Source: Symsagittifera roscoffensis | Taxonomy: Eukaryota > Xenacoelomorpha > Acoela > Convolutidae | DNA length: 64,000 nucleotides | Reading direction: 5' to 3' | Assembly (NCBI RefSeq): GCF_963678635.1 | Contig: NC_087062.1 | Location: 89,935,845-89,999,844, forward strand | Shown: positions 32,666-43,700 of the stretch, piece after piece | Layout: each line of letters opens with the position of its first letter | Numbering within the stretch: position 1 is the stretch's first letter | The notes under the pieces: model-generated | What the model was told of the DNA's origin: nothing | Databases searched by the model: none | The model's input: the letters and a program-made list of their open reading frames with translations, nothing else | Made by a program: the position numbers and the translations under genes

Positions 32666-33612
32666 AACATTCTGCAACTAAATACTAGAAGCCTAATCAA
32701 CATAGAGAGAAGAACTAAGCTAGCAAATGCAATTGCAGTTGGAAATTTTAATGTCATATGCTTAAGCGAAACTTGGCTTAACGAGAATATTCAATCATCA
32801 GAGCTTTTTCTAAGTGAATATAACATCTATAGATCTGATAGAGCTATTGTGAGTGGTAAAAACTGTCACGGAGGCAGCCTAATAGCTGTCAAGAATAGTC
32901 TAATTACCGAGGACTTATCCACCAAACATGACATTCCTGATTCATGTGTGCTATGTAGTATAAAACTTCATCAAACTGAAATGATAATTGGCTCATTCTA
33001 CAATCCGCCAAAAAACAGTAATTACAGATACAAAGTGCATGAATTTGAACAACTGATCAAAGCCATTCCTGAAAACAAACCGCTTCTCTTATGTGGGGAT
33101 TTAAATTTCCCAGAAACAAACTGGAACACCCTCACCAGTACTGTACTGACGAGGAAGAAAACCAAATACTGCAAATTTTTGAAAATGGACTCTTTAGGCA
33201 GGCGATAGATTTCCCAACATGTGTGAAGAACATACTAGACGTAGCCTTTTATCGGAATTGCTATACAAGTGCCGAACAAGATTTTAACGTTTCCAAGATT
33301 TATGACTGCTCAGATCACAATGCCATAATGTTGTCTATTGAATGCACGGTATCAGAGCCGAAACCATACTTGGAAAATTTTAGAAGTTTTGGAAATGCCG
33401 ATTTTGAAGGAATAAACAATTTTATAAATGAGAACCCATTTGAACCAGTATGCCACACAAACATTAACAAAATGCATGAAGAGTACACCCAATATTTGGA
33501 TGAAATCATTAAGAGTTTTGTGCCTCTCAGAACAAGACAGAGGAAATCACTTCCACCTTGGATAACAAGTAGCACTTCAAATTTGATCAAAAAGTTACAA
33601 ACAAAACGGCAA
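32666..33612 (+). pseudogene. ORF2 endonuclease part of the CR1-like LINE
   Basis: An exonuclease-endonuclease-phosphatase fold with the usual sequence marks: LQLNTRSL (Asn), ICLSETWLNE (catalytic Glu), GSFYNPP, LLLCGDLNFPE (Asp-x-Asn) and YDCSDHNAIM (terminal Asp-His). A one-base frameshift lies near 33150, between GDLNFPETNWNT and the following part. The frame then runs to KLQTKRQ at 33612, where the LTR of element 1 interrupts it. The RT start follows after the insertion. Confidence 0.8.
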
Positions 33613-34498
33613 TGTAACATTCGCCCAAATATCACACAGCGACGGAGCGTAGAAAAAGTACCTATTGACGACTGGCAGGCGTCAGTTACCTTAATTCCAC
33701 TCGTTTTTCACCGTCTCGACCTTGCCAGTTGATTTTCTGGTCTGTCTAGGGCAAAGTAAAAAGTTACTATTTTTAGGCCATCAGTCAAACGACTTTTGAT
33801 CAGCTTTCGTTTGCATGCGAACACAACCACATAGCTGAGTCTCGGATCCTCAGACTACGTGATTGTCATTAAAAACACGGCTCGAACCACCTATTTCTAT
33901 ATGTTTTTGTGTGACAGTTTTATATTAAATCCATTGGAGATGGATTGACCTTTTCCTTTCTCTATCTACTCATGCTCTGAAATATTAAATAATAACGGTG
34001 TTTAATTCAGATCTAGGACATTACAGCAACTGTTATGGCTAGTTTACACAGTCCCTTCACATATAACAGTCTCTGGGGGACCAAGCCTCCGCTCCCGTGA
34101 TTTTCTTGAGACAACACTCTTATCTCCTATATTTCGTGTCCCGGGAGGGTTCCGTGGTATTTCTCTTCCCCCCACTGAAGCCTCCGTCTCCACAAATATC
34201 CGTCACTAAGGTCCTTATCGTGTGTTATTGCCACGATAAGAGGCTCCGTAATTTTCTCGTCTCGGATACAACCGTTCGTCACAAAATATGGCGTCGTTCT
34301 GATTTTTCTCTATTTTATTCAAAATGGCCGTCTTTTTTCTATTTCTCAGAAATGTTCTCCTTCAAATCGAAATTTTAAAAATAAAAATTCCAGAACATTC
34401 TGACCCTCCGTCGCAACACTTTTCTGTTCGTAAGGCCTTTAGTCACTTTTTTTTCCGTCGCGGGAAGGTTATACTGTGTCATCCGGCGGAATGGCACA
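33613..34498 (-). repeat. 3' LTR of element 1
   Basis: 886 bp with TG...CA ends on either strand. It matches 50388-51273 with no length change, and I saw no differences along the aligned lines. Its left border splits the LINE ORF2. Confidence 0.95.
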
Positions 34499-34511
34499 TA
34501 CTCCCCGGACA
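34499..34511 (-). promoter_or_regulatory. Polypurine-tract-like primer site, element 1
   Basis: The coding strand reads TTGTCCGGGGAGTA directly before the TGTGCC start of the 3' LTR. The CCGGGGAGTA part is shared with element 2 at the same place. The same 13-mer recurs inside pol at 38378-38390 and 40842-41021. Confidence 0.65.
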
Positions 34512-35244
34512 AGTCTCCATCAATGTCCCTATTGATCGCACAACACCGGGTTATCGTCAAGTAGGTATCCAGTTTTCTGTAACCAATCTTACAAATCGCA
34601 TAAGAAAATGAAATTTATCTACTCCACCTCAACTCACTACGTGTTCACAAATGGCATCGTACTACATCTCACTGCCTTTCAACATTTTCACAAAAGTTGC
34701 ACCATGAGGAGTGTCCTAGATAAAATTTCCTTTCTGACTACTTACGTCATCTCGCCATAAAACTTCTTTTCGCTTCTGATTAAAAAGTGGGACGTGGCAC
34801 GGCCACGCACCCGTTAAAATTAACTTAACTTCACTCACCAAGTATAATTAGTCATTTATACGGTCCTTTCAATATTAAAACTAAGAAACTCTGTGGCTAG
34901 GAAAGTTATTGAGTTACCCACCCTTCTCGAGCGAGTTTACTCAAACTTACCATGTCGCCACACAGTGAATTTGTGTCTTACACAGGTTAAAAACTTCAGT
35001 CGGGAATAAATAGGTAAATATACTCACCTATGCTCCTTATATACATACATAGATAGTAGTAACTAAAATCAACAATTTCAACAATTTTAACAATTGCAAC
35101 AATTTTCAAAGTTTGGTCTGACCAAACTAAATCAAAACAAAAAGTTTCACAAGTTCAATAATCAAAACTTGGTTGATTTGTTCAAGTTTTTACACACAAA
35201 GACAATCAAGTTTTTTCTCCTTCTCTTCTCTTCCTCCGTCATCT
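34512..35244 (-). other. 3' untranslated stretch of element 1
   Basis: Non-coding, between gene E and the 3' LTR. It contains a short run of CAACAATTT-like repeats at 35069-35107. No other feature recognised. Confidence 0.5.
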
Positions 35245-35922
35245 TCATTCCATCATTTCTCCATCCTGATGTTCAGCGTCACTGTCTTCCAGAACTTTCT
35301 CTAACATGTCCAGAGAGTTGCGGGCCGTGCCCCAACCCTCCTGCTCCAACAGCCTCGGTTTGCAACAAGGTAGTAAGTCCACATTCACCTTCTGCTCCCG
35401 GTTCCTGCAAAAGCTGTTGTGAAGACACAGGCTCACGTTTCGTTCTAGGTCAGCTCTTAAGACCTCTTTCTTTTCATCTTCAGTAACACAAGGCGCTCCA
35501 GCTACTCGCTTCACCGCTGTGGTGACCGCGTTTCTGTGCGTCAAGAATGCTCGTTTATAGGCTCCTGGTCCTATGTCTAGCTGGAAAGATTGATAGGCTT
35601 CCGTGTTCCTTGACATGTGACGCTTCGCGCGTTCATACATCCAAGATGTCATCACTGCACGGAACCAAGGCATCAATCTTTGCCTTGACCATATTCTTTC
35701 AATGGCTTTAGGTATTCTCAGAACCTTGCAAGTGGTTCTGAAAAGATCCAATTCACTACTCATTTTCACGTTGCTCAGCTGTTCAGGAGTCGGCACGGCC
35801 GTCTCCTGCTCATTTGTGTCCGCATAAGCCTCCAACCATCTCACTGCTAGCATGGCGCTAACCACCACGATTGACACTGGTTGATTCTGATCGGGCAACC
35901 CCGTGGAGTACAACTCCTCCAC
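35245..35922 (-). CDS. 3' part of accessory gene E, element 1
   Basis: A frame of 225 codons, open upstream to at least 35943, homologous to gene E of element 2: WDVEELYSTGLPDQNQPV, then a hydrophobic segment (SIVVVSAMLAVRWLEA), a basic central region (WSRQRLMPWFRAVMTSWMY) and a C-terminal NVSLCLHNSFCRNREQ, ending acidic. Family unknown. The N-terminal half found in element 2 is missing, because the sequence joins directly to gene A just upstream in a different frame. It has no start codon of its own in good position, so expression is doubtful. It ends with TGA-type stop before the 3' untranslated region. Confidence 0.6.
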   Translation of the reverse strand: MEELYSTGLPDQNQPVSIVVVSAMLAVRWLEAYADTNEQETAVPTPEQLSNVKMSSELDLFRTTCKVLRIPKAIERIWSRQRLMPWFRAVMTSWMYERAKRHMSRNTEAYQSFQLDIGPGAYKRAFLTHRNAVTTAVKRVAGAPCVTEDEKKEVLRADLERNVSLCLHNSFCRNREQKVNVDLLPCCKPRLLEQEGWGTARNSLDMLEKVLEDSDAEHQDGEMME

Positions 35923-35936
35923 GTCCCAAATTAGGA

Positions 35937-37406
35937 TCAGGTTCCCACGTTTTCTGGGGTTACGGGGGCTCTCGAGACGTCATTAGTCCCCAGCATTATT
36001 ATCAATGTATCCAGACGATCCTCGCCCTGGAACTCCATCATTTTGATCACTTGAGCCACTGAGGCTCCTCCAAAGGACAGAGTGGTAGTCTGGCCATAGA
36101 CGGAGATCTCATTCAGATCTCTCACCAGACTGTCTCCAATGATCAAATGGCGACTCCCTGGGGGAATCACTTGGTCGCTCGTGGCGGGGTTCCAGCTCAT
36201 GTCGTTCAAGCAGGCCCGAGGATGCTCGGCTGGCACTTGCGTGAACTGATGACGTGTCATCAGGTTCTTCCTGATATCTACCACGCGAGACTTCTTGAAG
36301 ACTCCACCAGGCGCAGAGCACGCTATCGTGCGGGTTGCCCGCTCAGAGCCATCTGATGAATGATCACGACGCTGGGAAGGAACGATCCTAGCCAGTGTCC
36401 GTTCAGTGCCTCTGTTGATCTCATCCATCGCGGCTCTGGCCACTTGGTTAAATGATTCCTGAAATTGAGGAGCTAGATAGGTGTCAGAAGGGTCTGGTAT
36501 CGTGAACCTCTGACTCGAAGCAGACGGTCGTGTCTGCTGAGGAGCCTCGTGCCCCTTTGATGCATGCAAATCCAGAACCTCAGGTCCTCTCGATGCGCAC
36601 AGCTCCTGCGCGGTTGTCCTGGGGCGTGTGTCGTTAGATCCCTCCGAGGACCTCATGCTCGCCAGGATTTCCGGTGACACTTGGCTCACCTTCGCCATAT
36701 ACAGCTCCTTCAGGTGCTTTATCTCATCCTCCTTGTAGGCCACCTGCAGATCTTCGAATTTCTTTTTCCATTCGTCTCTCTCCCGAGCTATGGTCCTGTA
36801 CTCCTGAAGTTTGGCACACAGCTCACTCTGGTCCCTCTCCTTCTTCTCCAGTGTTTCAATCGTTTCCGACGTCTGGATCTCTATCTCGCTCACTCTCACT
36901 CTCTTCAGGGGAGGAGCAGCTGTTGGAGAGTCGACCGAGTGTGACGGGCCTGGCCCATCACGCTGTCTCTTCGCTCCGATTAATGGCTGCGCAGGTTGGA
37001 CAGGTAAGGGCATCTCACCTAGCCGGTGGTCCCTTTGCTCGCCTAGTCCCGGCTCACGAGCCAGGTCGTGGCCGGACATTTCTCCGCGCCTCCATCTCAT
37101 CAATCGGTTTCGGCCTCTCTCGGCGGTCCCGGACTCACCGAAGGCCAACATCAACACTACTTCCGTAGGGCGATTCCCTCGACCCTCTCTTCCCAGTGCA
37201 TTGAGGAGTGCGACCACAAACATCGCCAACCCCGGGTCTTCTCGTGTGAAGTCACAATCGATCAGCCGCTGATAGATCTCGTCTAGAGTCGCTCCTAGAC
37301 TCGCTGAGAGGAATTCCATGAGTTCGTTAGTATCTCCCATTTCTTTTCGTGTTGATTCTTCGTGTAATCTCTTCTGATTCAGTGTCAGTAAACAATTTCC
37401 GATCAA
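35937..37406 (-). CDS. Accessory gene A, 3'-truncated: coiled coil plus SGNH domain, element 1
   Basis: 489 codons; the more likely start is Met23 (37340), where similarity to gene A of element 2 begins. Residues about 23-130 are helical (TLDEIYQRLIDCDFTREDP), residues about 190-245 form a strong coiled coil (LEKKERDQSELCAKLQEY). After a low-complexity region, residues 418-489 begin an SGNH domain with HLIIGDSLVRDLNE (block I), TLSFGGASVAQV (block II) and LIIMLGTNDVSR (block III). The frame then ends within seven residues at the join to gene E, so block V with the catalytic D-x-x-H is lost. SGNH enzymes are esterases or lipases; the substrate here is unknown. The truncation means this copy is probably inactive as an enzyme. 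Confidence 0.75.
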   Translation of the reverse strand: MIGNCLLTLNQKRLHEESTRKEMGDTNELMEFLSASLGATLDEIYQRLIDCDFTREDPGLAMFVVALLNALGREGRGNRPTEVVLMLAFGESGTAERGRNRLMRWRRGEMSGHDLAREPGLGEQRDHRLGEMPLPVQPAQPLIGAKRQRDGPGPSHSVDSPTAAPPLKRVRVSEIEIQTSETIETLEKKERDQSELCAKLQEYRTIARERDEWKKKFEDLQVAYKEDEIKHLKELYMAKVSQVSPEILASMRSSEGSNDTRPRTTAQELCASRGPEVLDLHASKGHEAPQQTRPSASSQRFTIPDPSDTYLAPQFQESFNQVARAAMDEINRGTERTLARIVPSQRRDHSSDGSERATRTIACSAPGGVFKKSRVVDIRKNLMTRHQFTQVPAEHPRACLNDMSWNPATSDQVIPPGSRHLIIGDSLVRDLNEISVYGQTTTLSFGGASVAQVIKMMEFQGEDRLDTLIIMLGTNDVSRAPVTPENVGT

Positions 37407-37770
37407 TCAAGATCTAAAAGACAGGTCGCGACTTAGAATCATCATTTTAAGATGCAACATCAATCAATTCTCTAAAACTCTCCATTGAAATTCTCTTTTT
37501 CAATTCTGATTTAAAATTTTAGCACCAAGGTGGATCGTCCACCTTTACTTTTGTCAGAGTAGCATGAATGTACGCTGTCACCTTGATGACCTGGGGTGCC
37601 CCAGGTCTTTTATGACACTAACATAAAACATAACATCACAATAACATAACATAAACATCACATAAAAACCTAATCCCTAATACTGTACCTAAGACCTAAC
37701 CTAATCTAAAACTTGACTCTAATTCTTATCGAGCAACTTAATAAAAACCACTTATCGCCGAGCGCAATTC
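37407..37770 (-). other. Spacer between pol and gene A, element 1
   Basis: No gene. A run of ACATAA-type repeats lies at 37619-37670. No clear internal promoter or splice signal was identified that would explain expression of gene A. Confidence 0.5.
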
Positions 37771-40700
37771 TTAGCATATGCTCAGATAGTATTTTTTATG
37801 TAAGTAAACCTCTATGTCAGTCTCTGAAAATATCACATGCACAAGAGCGTACAACTCTCTCGGATGTAGCTTTCCCCTATTAGGATCGTACACTGGCAAC
37901 GAGAGAGAGGTCACACCTCTCTCAACCAGGAAATCCCTAAGTCGAGTCAAGGCCAACACCAAGCTCTCCGGATTCACGTGTTGCCTATCAGTAGCTTTCG
38001 TAACCAAAAAACACAAATATTTCCCTGGTATCTGTGATGCAACAGGGGGCAACGCTATCACTCCTCCTACACCCGGCCTCTGTTTCCACAAAAACTCGAT
38101 ATTCTTGTACTCCCTTTTAAAGTCGGCCGCTAGTGCTGTTTTGAAGCTTACGTCCGCAGTTATCGCTATGGCGCATGTGCGTTCCGTGAGTATGAAATCG
38201 CTGTCCGTTATCACGATATTGTTCGAATAATGGTTCGGGAGATCAAAATACGATTCAAAGATTCGTCCAAAAGGTGGTTCCTTAGCATTCTCGCCCTCTG
38301 TCTCTAGTTCTCCGGTTTCCCTTGCCGATTTTAATTTTTTTATCATGAGATTTTCGGTGTGGGTGAGTCCTACCCCCACTCCCCGGACAAAAATATCCAT
38401 CGACGTCCCCGTCGATCGCCCAAAGTCTAGGAGACCGAGGTTGGATTGTGGAACACGTAGAGGACCATCTGGGGCGACCCAGTTGGACTCGGTATTGTCA
38501 TGACTGATGTATCTGACGCCATCTCTGTCGACGTCCTGAATCGTCAGGATCGTCTCTTTTGGATCTGTCGGCAGATCGTGGAGCCATTCGAGCACGCGCA
38601 AGTTTGTTAGTTCTTGCTCATGAGTCTGTTCCGCTTCTGGTTCGAACTCCACTTCCGGTTCTGATCGATCGTCGATCCAATCTTGATCCATATCGTTCAC
38701 AAGGTCGATTTCTTTTAGGATTGCTACTTCGTCCAGCCCCACCAGCGAGTCTATGACATCACTCACTACTATCCGGTCTACAACGAAGTCCTCGCCATAC
38801 GGATTGTATTTCTTCTGGTTTTTTCCCCTCTTACTTTGGCGTGTCTCCATAGTGAGCGGAAAGTCAGGCTGTATTCCTTTGTCAATTTCGGTTTGTTCTG
38901 GGCAATCCCAGTCTTCTTCGGCATATGGTAGAGTTTCATCGTCCACCTCTACTCGCTCAGTCAACTCGAGATCCAGTGGTAGATCACAATTGTCCACCAT
39001 CTCATTCCCGTCGTTCTTGTCGCGAGTACCCCTTTCATTCACTTCACAAGCAGGATCCACTATTAAATAGTCTCCCTCTTGCATGTCCGCTGGGATGCAC
39101 CAATCCTCGGACGAGGCGTTGTGTGGTTTGATATTCTCGTAATGAGCCGCTCTTCCGGTGCTCAGCCGATAAAAACGACCTCCTTGATGCACCTCTGTTA
39201 TCTGAAATGGACCACGCCATTTCTTTAATAGTTTCTTGGTTCCTTTTGGTGGAACCACTTCCTGGAACACCCAGACGTAATCGCCAACTGAGTAGGCTTT
39301 TGCATCGGCTGTTCTTTTATCAAACCTCCTTTTTTGTCTAATTTGCGCCTGTTGCGTATTCCTCCTGCATAAGTCATTGAGGTCCTGTTGTCTTCTAATA
39401 ACGTCCCGCACGTACGTTTGCGGTGCTGTCCTCTTCCCTTCATATTCAGGGTAGAAGAACGTTAACGGGAGTGCTTTTTCATGACCCGTGAGCATCATAT
39501 GCGGACTTATTCCCGTGGTGGAATGCTCCGTGCTGTTGTAAGCACCCATCACTTGCGGTAAGTGCTTGTCCCAGTCATCCATGTAGCGTGAGCAGTAGAC
39601 TCTCAACATGGATACCAGTGTTTGATTCTGCCTCTCGACTAGGCCATTCGTTTGCGGGTGATAAGTGGTCGAGTGGGCCTGCGCTACCTGCGACCTTTTC
39701 ATTAACTCTTTCGTGAGATCACCTACGAATGCTTTGCCATTGTCAGATTGGAACGTGATGGGGCAGCCATGCCTTGCTATCCACACGTTTATCAAATGAT
39801 CGCACGTTTCTTCTGCCGATGCTGTCATGCAGGGTGCCGCCTCCGCATACTTCGTAAAATGGTCGATCATTACCAGCACCTGATTATAGCCCGTTGCTGT
39901 CATGCAGATTTTCTGGTGATCAATTTGCACCACTTCGTTGAAACCTGACGATTCTATTGACTGTAGGGGGAACCTTAGTTTCCTGGGATCCTTTGCCTGT
40001 TGACAAGACAGGCATGCGGCTATCCATTTCTCACAAGCCTTCTTCAACCCCGGCCACTCGAATCGTTTTTGTATCCTGTTATACACTTTGTCCACGCCTT
40101 GATGTCCCATCTGATCATGTGAGCGAAAGAGCAACTCAGTCTGGTACAACTGTGGTAACACTATTGAGTTGTATTTATAAAGGACCTTGTCCTCCTCCTT
40201 GCGCTTACAGGCTACGATTCCGTCCTTATTCAGGTACAACAAGTCTTTTCTCTTCAGGTAAAACTGCTTCAGGATTTTGTAGCTGTCTTCTTCCAAGTCT
40301 CCCTTGTCAGGTGCTCCATTCTCGATCCATCTTTTCAGACTGCTCGTCATTCTATCATTTCGTTGAGCCCTCAGGAGATCCGACAGCCTGTACCTGGCTT
40401 TCAAATACGTCTTCACCACGTTCATTTGCCCACTCATTATCTCCGGAGCATGAGCATCGTCCATCAACTTGACACACCATATCTTTTTCAAAGGCGTCGC
40501 TTCTTGCACAGATGGTTCCAGATTGGTACGGACGACCGTACCACGTGGCAGCAATCTGGTTGGGCGTTTTGAAACTGCTATCAGTTCGAGCTCGTCTGCG
40601 GCATTGTCTACCACAGTGCCCTCTTCATCTGAGGTGTATCTGTCCCTGTCTGGATCCTGATGTATTTCCCGGTCCAGCCCACGCTGCTTCCAGTCTACCA

Positions 40701-43700
40701 ATAAGGAGTGGATCGCAATCTCTGACACATCGGAATTGGAAGTTGTTTCAGACGTGTTGTCCCAGGACTGGGGTCTCGAGTCACCACTTGAAACGACTGA
40801 TTCCTCAACATCATATTCCAAGTTGTCTGAGATGTTTCTTGACTCCCCGGACAAAACTCTGTCCATCGGTCGCTTTGAACCCGACTCCCCAGACAAAATT
40901 CTGCCCCTAGGTGGTCTAGTCAACCTCTCCCCGGACAAGTCGTCCTGCACGGGCTCAAAGATGTCTGACTCATCAGAGGAGACGTCCTTGACTGGCTCGA
41001 AAGTGTCAGACTCCCCGGACATTGTCTCGTCCATGGACGAACAATCTGGGCTTGGCTCGTATTCCTCTTTTGCATCCGTGAAGTGCACTCTCCTCGTGAA
41101 GCTAGATTTCGATCTGATCCTGACTTCCTCAGTAGCTTGGTTTTGATTCGATGTTCCATATTCAGTGAACGAAGTTCTCAACAATACTTCTTTCGGCATC
41201 GAGGTCACCAGCTGGTTGACGATCGACCTGCAATCCCGTTCAACGCCTCGGCTGCGAATGGACACTGGCCTCTTCTCCGTTCTCTCGGTGACAGTCAACC
41301 TCTGCATGGTTTCCCTCCATTCACGATCATGCCTATCCACTTCCCTATCCAACAAGTCACGGAGTTTTCCCATGACGTCCGGCGCCACGTTCACCGTCTT
41401 ATTCAATAAAGCGATGCTGTTTATACCCAGCCTGGTCAGTTCTTGCTGTACCAAGTTGGATCGGACTAGCAGATCCAACGGAACGGGTTCGCCTCTGGCT
41501 AAAAGCTTTATCTCCGCAGCCGTCTCCACTGGAAGGTCAGGGTGTCCAGGTATAGGATGTCCTGATTTGTCTAACCACCTAGTAAGTGGCAGCTCATCAT
41601 AGGTTTCTTTGTCCAGAAAGGAAAACCCGTCTTTGATCTCTGATTGGTTAACTTGCTTCTCTTCGAGGCGCTCATAAAATTCTGTCTTTTTGCTGAGGCT
41701 ATCTGCGTTCTGGTGCTTGTCACGGGTACGGTGCTCTATGATCATGTGGTATCCATCCAAGCGCACGATCCAACGACCAATGTAGCTCTGGTCCATCGAA
41801 TAGGTTTTCAGCCAGGCAAGGGCACGATTGTCCACACGCAACTTGAAGGGAGCACTCCCCAAGTAGGCCCTGTACTTTTCCACAAACGTGATCACAGCAA
41901 ACATCTCCGCTTTTGGTGCGCCGTACTTCATCTCAGTGTCACTCAGGACTTTACTTCCATAAGCTATCGGACGAAGAACCGTTCTCCCGTTCCACTCCTG
42001 CTCTTGGTGAAGTATGCCTGATATCGCAACCACTGATGCATCCGTGTCCAGCACGAACATCCCCTTCTCCGTTGGCATGCCGAGGACCGGTGCCTCGCAA
42101 AGTTCGCGTTTGATGTTTTCAAATGAGACTTGTGCCTCATCAGTCCAGGTGAACTTTTTGCCCTTATTTCTCATCAACTTCTGCATGGGGTATATTTTGT
42201 CAGCATACCCCTTGATGAACTCGCGATAATAATTGGCGAATCCCAGAAAACTCATCAACTGTGTATCTGTTTTAGGTGCCTTCCAGGTCAGCACCGCTTC
42301 AACCGCTTCGGGATCTGGTCTCACTCCATGTTTGTCAACCAGGCGGCCCAGATACTTTATGGAATCTTTGAGGATTTCGCACTTAGAGGGTTTGCATTTC
42401 AGACCCGCCTGCTTCATGCAAGAAAACACCTCTTCCAACCTTTCGATGTGGTCTTCCAAGGTTGGTGTCGCGATCACTACATCATCGACATAACACATGA
42501 TGAGATTCCCATACTTCTTAGTAACGCTCGTGAGTGCCTGAGCCATCAGTCGCTGGAATGTGGCTGTCGCGTTGCACAATCCGAATGGCATCCTCTTCCA
42601 CTGGAACAGTCCCAGCTCACAAGCGAAACCTGTTTTCTCTCGATCTTGCTTTCTGAGCGGCACTTGCCAGAATGCTGAGCCCAAATCCAACGTTGTGAAG
42701 AACTTGGCGTCTCCCAGCTTGGATAGGCTCTCATCGATGCGGGGAATCGGATATGCGTCCTTTATAGTCACTGCGTTCAGATAACGGAAATCGCAACAAA
42801 ATCTGAGTTGTCCCCCTTTCTTTTTTGCCATGACCACGCCACAAGCCCATGGGGACTTCGACGGCTCGATCATGTCGTACTCCATTAACATCTCGATTTC
42901 CTTCCTACACGCTTCTGACTTGTTTGGGGTCATTCTTCTCGCCCCTTCCCTATGAGGTACCGAGCCCTCTTCTATCTCAATCTCGTGCTCTACAAAATTG
43001 CAACAACCTATGTCGGCCTTATGTTTCGAAAAAACGTCTGCGTTCCGATTTAGCACCGCCCTGAGCGAATCTAGTTCCTTGTCGGATATTTTACCCTTCA
43101 GATGCTCTATCTCAGGTAGGACAGGCCTATTCGCTGCTAACTCTGCTTCCGTCGGTCTCTCAGGAAAGTTGGAACAACTAGACAGCCCATCATCTGTTTC
43201 CGACTTCATTGAAAACAATTTCCTAGAAGATTTCAATTCAATTACTCTTTTCATTATACATTCTTGGTTCGCATGTAATGGACACTTAGTTACATCAAAC
43301 TTCTTCAAGTTCTCCACACTCAGAAAGTCTGTGTTCAGAGGCAAAGCGTAGCCAAGTTTCTTTCCCCTCTGTATTGTCACTGTTGTTGCCTCTGTGTTCA
43401 ATAACACACTCACACACAGTCCGCTCTGAGTGAGCGAGAAGCTTCTTCCTAAAATAGCCGAGCTTTTACTGTTTGGATTTGGTACCAGACACACCTGTCT
43501 GTCATTGCTGAGTTCATTCAAGTTCCTCATCCTAAACGTTGCTATTACGGCTTGGTTCGGTTTTAATCTAACTTTTCGATCCAGAAAAATCGGCACCTTG
43601 GCCTGATTAATTAAGATCTTATTAAGGGGTCTTTTCTCATACTTTCTTTCAGGATCCCTGATCCTAATCAATCCGTCATTGAGATCTATCGTGACGTCAA

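Larger units (their letters stand above)
31115..33612 (+). mobile_element. CR1-like non-LTR retrotransposon, left part
   Basis: The plus strand carries, in order, an SGNH-esterase module, an ORF1 with PHD-type zinc finger and C-terminal domain, and an ORF2 beginning with an apurinic/apyrimidinic endonuclease. These modules are characteristic of CR1/L2-group LINEs. The element starts directly at the broken LTR of element 2 and is cut at 33612 by element 1. It resumes in the same ORF2 frame at 51274-51786. Frameshifts and stops are present throughout, so it was already inactive. Confidence 0.8.

Noticed and set aside
33613-34498. Open frames of 93-95 codons inside the LTRs (34097-34378 and 50872-51153)
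   Set aside because: Identical in both LTRs and on the strand opposite to the element; no domain or start context.
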